Position numbers and translations under genes: made by a program. Source: JASBTN01 sp965228805 (GTDB lineage Bacteria > Pseudomonadota > Alphaproteobacteria > Rhodobacterales > Rhodobacteraceae). From it: a DNA stretch of 64,000 nt. Position 1 is the stretch's first letter; each line of letters starts with the position of its first letter. The stretch spans positions 1,550,001-1,614,000 of the forward strand of contig NZ_CBDDIE010000003.1 of assembly GCF_965228805.1 (NCBI RefSeq). The letters are read 5' to 3'. The notes below the pieces were generated by a model. It was given only the letters and a program-made list of their open reading frames with translations. It was not told where the DNA came from and did not search any database. Below are positions 58,925 to 64,000 of this stretch, one piece after another.

Positions 58925-59695
58925 ATGAGCGGGATAGTAGCCGAAATCCCCCTGTTGATCCTGCTGGCGGCGGCGGGGTTCACCCTGCTTGCGGGCTTCG
59001 TGAAGGGCGCGGTGGGGTTCGGCATGCCGATGCTGATGATCTCGGGCTTGGCGACGGTATTGCCGGGCGAGGTTGCACTTGCGGCATTGATCCTGCCCAC
59101 CGTTGTGTCGAACACCTATCAGGCGCTGAGACAGGGTTGGCGCGTGGCTTGGGAAGCGACCTGGCGGTTCCGGGTCTACTTGTTGGTCATGCTCTGCGTG
59201 CTGAGCCTGAGTGCGCAGCTGGTCACGGTGCTGTCCCCCCGCGCGCTGTTCGTGGTGATCGGCCTGCCGGTGGTTCTGTTCAGCGTCATGCAGCTGGTGG
59301 GCTGGCGGCCCAACCTCAAACCCGAAAACCGGCTGCGGGATGAGGCCGCGGTGGCTGGCGTGGCCGGGTTTTTCGGCGGCATGTCCGGGGTTTGGGGGCC
59401 GCCGACGGTGGCCTATCTGACCGCCATCGACACGCCCAAGGCGGACCAGATGCGGGTGCAGGGTGTGATATACGGTCTGGGCGCCGTGGTGCTGGTGGTG
59501 GCGCATCTGCGCTCGGGCGTGTTCAGCGCCCATACCGCGCCCTTGTCGGCGCTGATGCTGGTGCCCGCGGTGCTGGGCATGGTGGTCGGCACCTGGGCGC
59601 ATGACCGTATGGATCAAGCCGCGTTCAAGCGGATTACCTTGGTGGTGCTGGTGCTGGCCGGGTTGAACCTGTTGCGCAAGGGGCTGCTGGGTTGA
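58925..59695 (+). CDS. TSUP-family (TauE/SafE) membrane permease
   Basis: This 256-residue protein has seven to eight hydrophobic segments in two repeats. The TSUP hallmark GFVKGAVGFGMPMLMI is at about 23-38 and the second half has FFGGMSGVWGPPTVAYL. Family members export sulfonates, sulfite or thiosulfate-like anions across the inner membrane. It is divergent from mcd and has no neighbour that fixes its substrate. Confidence 0.88.
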   Translation: MSGIVAEIPLLILLAAAGFTLLAGFVKGAVGFGMPMLMISGLATVLPGEVALAALILPTVVSNTYQALRQGWRVAWEATWRFRVYLLVMLCVLSLSAQLVTVLSPRALFVVIGLPVVLFSVMQLVGWRPNLKPENRLRDEAAVAGVAGFFGGMSGVWGPPTVAYLTAIDTPKADQMRVQGVIYGLGAVVLVVAHLRSGVFSAHTAPLSALMLVPAVLGMVVGTWAHDRMDQAAFKRITLVVLVLAGLNLLRKGLLG

Positions 59696-59741
59696 CCGGA
59701 TCGTGACTGCCCGTGGGGCGGGATTGCCCTAGGCTGGACCC

Positions 59742-60092
59742 ATGCGCTGGCTTGTCTTTCTGTTCTTCGCCGCCCCGGCATTGGCCAATCCGCTGGAGGG
59801 GCGCTGGGGTACCGCGGCGCAATGCGCGGGCCTGCCCATTGTGGCAGGTGGCACGCGACTGGCCGCGCCTGTCGAGGTCGGCGCGGAGTGGCTGAAACAG
59901 GGTGAGGTCTGGTGCCGCCTCACCTGGTTCGCGGCACAGCCGCGCGCGGATGGTTTGTTCCGCGCCGCCCGGGCGCAATGTGGGGAGGACTCGGTGCGGG
60001 GTTACAACTTGGGCTTCGCGCTGGAGGGGGAGACGCTGACGCTCCTCTGGGACGAGGCGCTGGTCAACGGGCCGCTCTCGCGCTGCGAGTGA
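59742..60092 (+). CDS. Small exported protein of unknown function
   Basis: This 116-residue protein has a signal peptide (MRWLVFLFFAAPALA) and a short mature domain with four conserved-looking cysteines (AAQCAG, VWCRL, AQCGE, SRCE) that could form two disulfides. I recognise no family. It converges with the next gene, leaving 3 bases between stops. Confidence 0.6.
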   Translation: MRWLVFLFFAAPALANPLEGRWGTAAQCAGLPIVAGGTRLAAPVEVGAEWLKQGEVWCRLTWFAAQPRADGLFRAARAQCGEDSVRGYNLGFALEGETLTLLWDEALVNGPLSRCE

Positions 60093-60095
60093 TGC

Positions 60096-60614
60096 TCAGG
60101 ACAGCAGCTCCGGTCCGCCGTCGCAGATGCTGATATCCTGCGGGAACAGCGCGGGCGGGACCACGGTGAACTGTGCGCGGTGCAGCAGGACGTCCCCGTC
60201 ATAGAGCGAGATCGACCAGTCGCCGGGCAGCATTTCATAGGCAAACTCGAACTCCCAACCGACACCGATCAGCCCGTCCGGGGTCTGGTTGGTGAAGAAG
60301 CTCTGCTGGGTCACGCCCTCCGGGCCCATCGGCGGATGGGTGGTGACGGCGCGGATAGGCGAGGTGTAGGCCGGGTCACGTTGCAGCACCACGCCGATAT
60401 GAATGCCTTTGGCCGCCGGCGCTATGGAGGTCGGGATGACGCGCAGCATATGGGCGTCCATCAGGTCGGTATGGCCTTCCAGTGTGTCTTCGGCCAGTTC
60501 GGTCCCGCTGTCGATCACGTTGCACAAGAAGCCCGATTGCACCGACAGCACCTGCGGGTCGGCAAGCGCCGCCAGGGGCATCAGCGAGGCAAGGAAAATC
60601 AGGGCGCGCAGCAT
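60096..60614 (-). CDS. Exported protein, DUF3859-like
   Basis: This 172-residue protein has a signal peptide (about 1-18, MPLAALA) and a single beta-rich domain with GWEFEFAYEMLPGDWSISLY near the C-terminus, as in DUF3859 proteins. Function is unknown. The ATG at 60614 fits the signal peptide; the open frame extending upstream to 60824 runs through a repeat element and is not used. Confidence 0.6.
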   Translation of the reverse strand: MLRALIFLASLMPLAALADPQVLSVQSGFLCNVIDSGTELAEDTLEGHTDLMDAHMLRVIPTSIAPAAKGIHIGVVLQRDPAYTSPIRAVTTHPPMGPEGVTQQSFFTNQTPDGLIGVGWEFEFAYEMLPGDWSISLYDGDVLLHRAQFTVVPPALFPQDISICDGGPELLS

Positions 60615-60708
60615 GGGGTCAATTCCGTGGATCAATCGCGGGAAGGGTAGCGTGGAATGCCGAGGCGGGGAAGGGCTGGATACCATGAAGGGAGGAAGCT
60701 GGACGGAA

Positions 60709-60851
60709 GCAGCCCCGCGGCGCCCGACCCTGGGTGGGCGCTTCGCTCCCGGTGGTTGGGGCAAATGGGTTGCCACAAGTGAAGCGCGGATGCGAGTTGA
60801 ACCGTTGGAAAAGCGCCCTCCCATGGGGAGGGTCGGGCGCCGCGGGGCTGC
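60709..60851. repeat. Palindromic repeat element with perfect 23-bp ends
   Basis: The 23 bases at 60709-60731 are the exact complement of 60829-60851, with a further imperfect pairing just inside. The unit is about 143 bases long, GC-rich and non-coding, like the repetitive extragenic palindromic elements of Rhodobacterales. It lies between the DUF3859-like gene and the pckA terminator. Confidence 0.8.
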
Positions 60852-60911
60852 GCCCCACGTAGTGTCATCTTCGCTGACGCTCGATGGGCGTTGCGTGCAG
60901 CTCCAAACGCA

Positions 60912-60940
60912 AAACGCCCCGGCGCGGTGCCGGGGCGTTT
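60912..60940 (-). terminator. pckA terminator
   Basis: aaacgccccgg pairs with ccggggcgttt, an 11-bp stem with a 7-base loop, followed on the minus strand by ttttgcgttt. It lies 46 bases after the pckA stop. Confidence 0.85.
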
Positions 60941-60986
60941 CAAAGTTCGGTGTGTGCGGCGTTCAGCCAATAACTGAACCTCTGGT

Positions 60987-62585
60987 TCAGCCAATCGCGA
61001 TCGCGCGCACGTCGTCGTCGATATAGGCGTCGTACTGGGCGAAGTTCTTGGCGAACATGTCGACCAGTTTCTGCGCCTGGGCGTCATAGGCCGCCTGATC
61101 GTCCCAGGTGCGGCGCGGATCCAGCAGCAGGTCGGCCACGCCTTCCACCTTGACCGGCACGTCGAAGCCGAAGTTCTTGTCCTTGCGGAATTCGGCCTCG
61201 GCCAGGGACCCGTCCAGCGCGGCCTTCAGCAGCGCGCGGGTGGCGCGGATCGGCATGCGCGAGCCGGTGCCATAGGCGCCGCCGGTCCAGCCGGTGTTGA
61301 CCAGCCAGCAGGTCGCGCCATGCGACGCCATCTTGTCACGCAGCAGGTTGCCATAGGCTTCCGGACGACGCGGCATGAAGGGCGCGCCGAAACAGGTCGA
61401 GAAGGTGGGCTCGGGCTCGGTAATGCCCTTCTCGGTCCCGGCCACTTTCGAGGTGAAGCCGGACAGGAAGTGATACATCGCCTGCGCGGGCGTCAGGCGC
61501 GCGATCGGGGGCAGAACGCCGAAGGCATCACAGGTCAGCATGATGATGTTCTTCGGGTGGCCGCCCAGGGCCGTGGACGAGGCGTTCGAGATGTATTCCA
61601 GCGGATAGGCGCAGCGCATGTTTGCGGTCAGGCTATCGTCGTGGAAGTCCAGTTCCTTGGTTTCCTTGTCCCAGACCATGTTCTCGATCACGGTCGCGAA
61701 TTTCGACGTGGTCGCGAAGATTTCCGGTTCGGCCTTGGCCGACAGGTCGATGGTCTTGGCATAGCAGCCGCCTTCGAAGTTGAAGGTGCCGCGTTCCGAC
61801 CAGCCGTGTTCGTCGTCACCGATCAGCACGCGCGAGGGGTCGGCCGACAGGGTGGTCTTGCCGGTGCCCGACAGGCCGAAGAAGATCGCGGTATCGACCG
61901 GGTTGTTCGGCGCGTGGTTGGCCGAGCAGTGCATCGGCATGATGCCCTTGCCGGGCAGCAGGTAGTTCAGAACCGAGAAGACCGATTTCTTGTTCTCGCC
62001 GGCATATTCGGTGCCGCCGATCAGGATCAGCTTCTTTTCGAAGTTCAGCGCGATGATGGTTTCGGACCGGCAACCGTGCTTGTCGGCATCCGCCTTGAAG
62101 GACGGGCAGTTGATCACGGTGAACTCGGGCGAGAACTCGTCCAGCTCGTCGCGGTCGGGGCGGCGCAGCAGGTGGCGGATGAACAGGTTGTGCCAGGCCA
62201 GTTCGGTGACCATGCGCACGTCCAGGCGGTGGGCCGGGTCCGCGCCGCCATACAGATCCTGCACGAAATAGTCCTTGCCCTTCATGTGCTCCAGCATGTC
62301 GGCATGCAGCACGTCGAACTTGACCGGATCCATCGGCGGGTTGTTTTCCCACCAGATCGTGTCTTCGACGCAGGGCGTCTTGACCACGAACTTGTCCTTG
62401 GGCGAACGACCGGTGTGCTTGCCGGTCTCGACCAGGAAGGCGCCTCCGTTGCCCAGGTGACCTTCGCCGCGCTTCAGAGCCTCTTCGACAAGCGCGGGCT
62501 CCATGTAGTTGTAATAGACATTGCCGAGCCCCGTGATGCCTTGATCTTCCAGGCGACAAGCCGGGTTCACGCGTCCATTGGTCAT
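60987..62585 (-). CDS. pckA: Phosphoenolpyruvate carboxykinase (ATP)
   Basis: This 532-residue enzyme converts oxaloacetate and ATP to phosphoenolpyruvate, the first step of gluconeogenesis. The P-loop GLSGTGKTTLS is at about 237-247, preceded by the metal and substrate site HCSANHA and followed by LIGDDEHGW. RSPKDKF near residue 60 and the late NTGWTGG are further hallmarks. The ATG at 62585 follows aggag by 8 bases. It is divergent from chvI, a conserved alphaproteobacterial arrangement in which the ChvI system helps control pckA. Confidence 0.96.
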   Translation of the reverse strand: MTNGRVNPACRLEDQGITGLGNVYYNYMEPALVEEALKRGEGHLGNGGAFLVETGKHTGRSPKDKFVVKTPCVEDTIWWENNPPMDPVKFDVLHADMLEHMKGKDYFVQDLYGGADPAHRLDVRMVTELAWHNLFIRHLLRRPDRDELDEFSPEFTVINCPSFKADADKHGCRSETIIALNFEKKLILIGGTEYAGENKKSVFSVLNYLLPGKGIMPMHCSANHAPNNPVDTAIFFGLSGTGKTTLSADPSRVLIGDDEHGWSERGTFNFEGGCYAKTIDLSAKAEPEIFATTSKFATVIENMVWDKETKELDFHDDSLTANMRCAYPLEYISNASSTALGGHPKNIIMLTCDAFGVLPPIARLTPAQAMYHFLSGFTSKVAGTEKGITEPEPTFSTCFGAPFMPRRPEAYGNLLRDKMASHGATCWLVNTGWTGGAYGTGSRMPIRATRALLKAALDGSLAEAEFRKDKNFGFDVPVKVEGVADLLLDPRRTWDDQAAYDAQAQKLVDMFAKNFAQYDAYIDDDVRAIAIG

Positions 62586-62813
62586 CTGATTTAACTCCTG
62601 TCGTCGGCTCTGGTCCTGTCTGCCGACGTATGGTTTCCACATGAGAGTGCGAAGGGCCATATCCGCACGCCGGGCCTCATGTGAACGAGGACCGGTGGCG
62701 TGGCTATAACACGACGCTCGGACGGTGGAACAGGTCGCAAACGCAAAGTTAGCGATACCAAGACCCTGTTTGCGCAACCAATCGGAACGGAAAGTGAGGC
62801 ATATTAGTCATTA

Positions 62814-62896
62814 TTTTCCGATTTCGGGGGTTCAATGGCCTGGGTCGGGCCTTGATTCGCACTATTTTGTTGATTCCCAAGGCCGAAATCGGAAAA
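62814..62896. promoter_or_regulatory. 14-bp inverted repeat in the pckA-chvI spacer
   Basis: ttttccgatttcgg (62814-62827) is matched exactly by ccgaaatcggaaaa (62883-62896), with 55 bases between arms. It lies in the divergent spacer of 355 bases, 44 bases before the chvI start. It could be two half-sites for a regulator or a leader hairpin of the chvI message. Confidence 0.65.
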
Positions 62897-62940
62897 ATGG
62901 GAAAAAACACATGAAAACGAGCAGTACAAGGAACCCTCAC

Positions 62941-63645
62941 ATGTCGAGGATTGCGTTGGTCGACGACGACAGGAATATCCTGACGTCGGTCTCGATGACT
63001 CTGGAAGCCGAGGGCTTCGAAGTTGAAACCTACAATGACGGGCAGAGCGCGCTGGACGCGTTCAACCACCGCCTGCCGGACATGGCCGTCCTGGATATCA
63101 AGATGCCGCGCATGGACGGGATGGACCTGCTGCAGCGTCTGCGGCAGAAGACATCGACCCTGCCGGTGATCTTCCTCACCTCGAAGGATGACGAGATTGA
63201 CGAGGTGCTGGGGCTGCGCATGGGCGCGGATGATTACGTCAAGAAGCCGTTCAGCCAGCGCCTGCTGGTCGAACGCATCCGCGCGTTGCTGCGTCGCCAG
63301 GAGGTGATCGCCAATGACGACATCGGCCAGGTCGAGGAAAGCAAGACCATGGTGCGCGGGGACCTGTCGATGGACCCGCTGCGTCATGCGGTGACCTGGA
63401 AGGGCCAGGATGTGTCGCTGACGGTGACCGAGTTCCTGCTGCTGCAGGCGCTGGCGACCCGGCCCGGGTTCGTGAAAAGCCGCGATCAGCTGATGGATGT
63501 GGCCTATGACGACGACATCTATGTCGATGACCGCACCATTGACAGCCACATCAAACGCCTGCGCAAGAAGATGCGCGGTGCGGACTCCGAGTTCTCGGCG
63601 ATTGAGACGCTCTATGGGATCGGCTACAGGTATAACGAGGAATAA
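62941..63645 (+). CDS. chvI: ChvI-type response regulator
   Basis: This 234-residue OmpR-type regulator has a receiver domain (about 1-120) with acidic D9/D10 and phospho-acceptor D52 (VLDIKMPRMDG), K in LTSKDDE, and a winged-helix DNA-binding domain (about 135-232, with VDDRTIDSHIKRLRKKM). I chose the ATG at 62941 (aagga 8 bases upstream); an ATG at 62911 is in frame. With ChvG it senses acid or envelope state and, in related bacteria, controls pckA and exopolysaccharide genes. Confidence 0.94.
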   Translation: MSRIALVDDDRNILTSVSMTLEAEGFEVETYNDGQSALDAFNHRLPDMAVLDIKMPRMDGMDLLQRLRQKTSTLPVIFLTSKDDEIDEVLGLRMGADDYVKKPFSQRLLVERIRALLRRQEVIANDDIGQVEESKTMVRGDLSMDPLRHAVTWKGQDVSLTVTEFLLLQALATRPGFVKSRDQLMDVAYDDDIYVDDRTIDSHIKRLRKKMRGADSEFSAIETLYGIGYRYNEE

Positions 63646-63679
63646 CCCCTAACCTACGGGGGCAAATCTGGACGACAGA

Positions 63680-64000
63680 GTGCGAGATACGGTGCGAGAC
63701 ACGAAAGCCTCCCCTGGTTCGGGCGTGGTTCTGGGCGAAGACTGGGTCTCGCCGCAGGGCACGGTGGACAGCGAGCTGCGCGCGCGGCGCGAACGGCGCG
63801 GGGTGATCTCGATCAACCGCTCGCCGCTGGCGCGCAAGATCATCACCTTCAACCTGCTGGGCATGATCGTCATGGTCGCCGGGGTTCTGTACCTGAACCC
63901 CTTCCGTGACAGTCTGGTGTTCCAGCGCGAAACGGCCCTGGTGGCCGAGGCGCAGCTGGTCGCCGACATGTTCGAAGCCACCCGCGCCCTGGATGGGGCG
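63680..64000 (+). CDS. chvG: ChvG-type sensor histidine kinase (N-terminal part)
   Basis: The gene runs off the right edge; about 107 codons are visible. It has a basic cytoplasmic stretch (SPLARKIITFNLLG), the first transmembrane segment (about 55-75, GMIVMVAGVLYLNPF) and the start of the periplasmic sensor region. Position directly behind chvI and the NPFRDSLVFQRETALVAEA run support ChvG. The start is a GTG at 63680; a second GTG at 63692 and a CTG at 63668 are in frame. Confidence 0.85.
   Translation, partial: MRDTVRDTKASPGSGVVLGEDWVSPQGTVDSELRARRERRGVISINRSPLARKIITFNLLGMIVMVAGVLYLNPFRDSLVFQRETALVAEAQLVADMFEATRALDGA

Noticed and set aside
1..64000. CRISPR arrays, tRNA and rRNA genes
   Set aside because: I looked for regularly spaced repeats, tRNA-like stems and rRNA sequence and saw none; short tRNAs could still be missed by eye.

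Overview
The window looks like a chromosome segment of a marine Roseobacter-group bacterium (Rhodobacterales, Alphaproteobacteria). Evidence: the pckA / chvI / chvG arrangement at the right end, methylsuccinyl-CoA dehydrogenase of the ethylmalonyl-CoA pathway, an frc-type sugar ABC transporter next to iol genes, and several Rieske oxygenase modules for N-methylated compounds. All functions are read from sequence motifs; no database search was run.

Layout. (1) 1-1.7 kb: end of a polar amino-acid ABC transporter. (2) 1.72-2.79 kb: an IS30-family insertion, then about 1 kb without genes. (3) 3.7-11.2 kb: a minus-strand operon (GcvT-fused FAD demethylase, enolase-superfamily enzyme, two TauD-type oxygenases, class II aldolase) divergent from a Rieske oxygenase and followed by an XRE-cupin regulator. 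One TauD gene carries a one-base frameshift. (4) 12-16.5 kb: EamA exporter, LysR regulator and a divergent Rieske + FAD oxidase pair. (5) 17.0-28.2 kb: a segment bounded by two near-identical 860-bp inverted copies of a small tyrosine-recombinase element. It holds a cobalamin riboswitch with a B12 uptake operon, a second cobalamin riboswitch in front of gbcAB (glycine betaine monooxygenase), and an orphan phage MuF-type protein with a CDI-like toxin tail and its immunity gene. (6) 28.5-32.1 kb: ECF sigma / anti-sigma with fasciclin, MsrB and DUF4394 proteins. (7) 32.5-64 kb: GC-rich, core-like DNA with NhaA, a DgcA/StcD-family demethylase, YhaN/YhaO-type repair proteins, inositol transport and catabolism with a LacI regulator, small envelope proteins, Mcd, a TSUP permease, PckA and ChvI/ChvG.

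How it fits together. The left half is an accessory region for removing methyl groups from quaternary amines: three Rieske oxygenases, one reductase (GbcB), a THF-linked demethylase and an FAD oxidase. The most unusual feature is a cobalamin riboswitch in front of gbcAB, which suggests that an O2-dependent demethylation is switched on when B12 is scarce. The right half is ordinary carbon metabolism. There the regulatory sites are clear: two identical 16-bp palindromes in both divergent iol promoters, and paired TetR operators in front of the DgcA-like gene.
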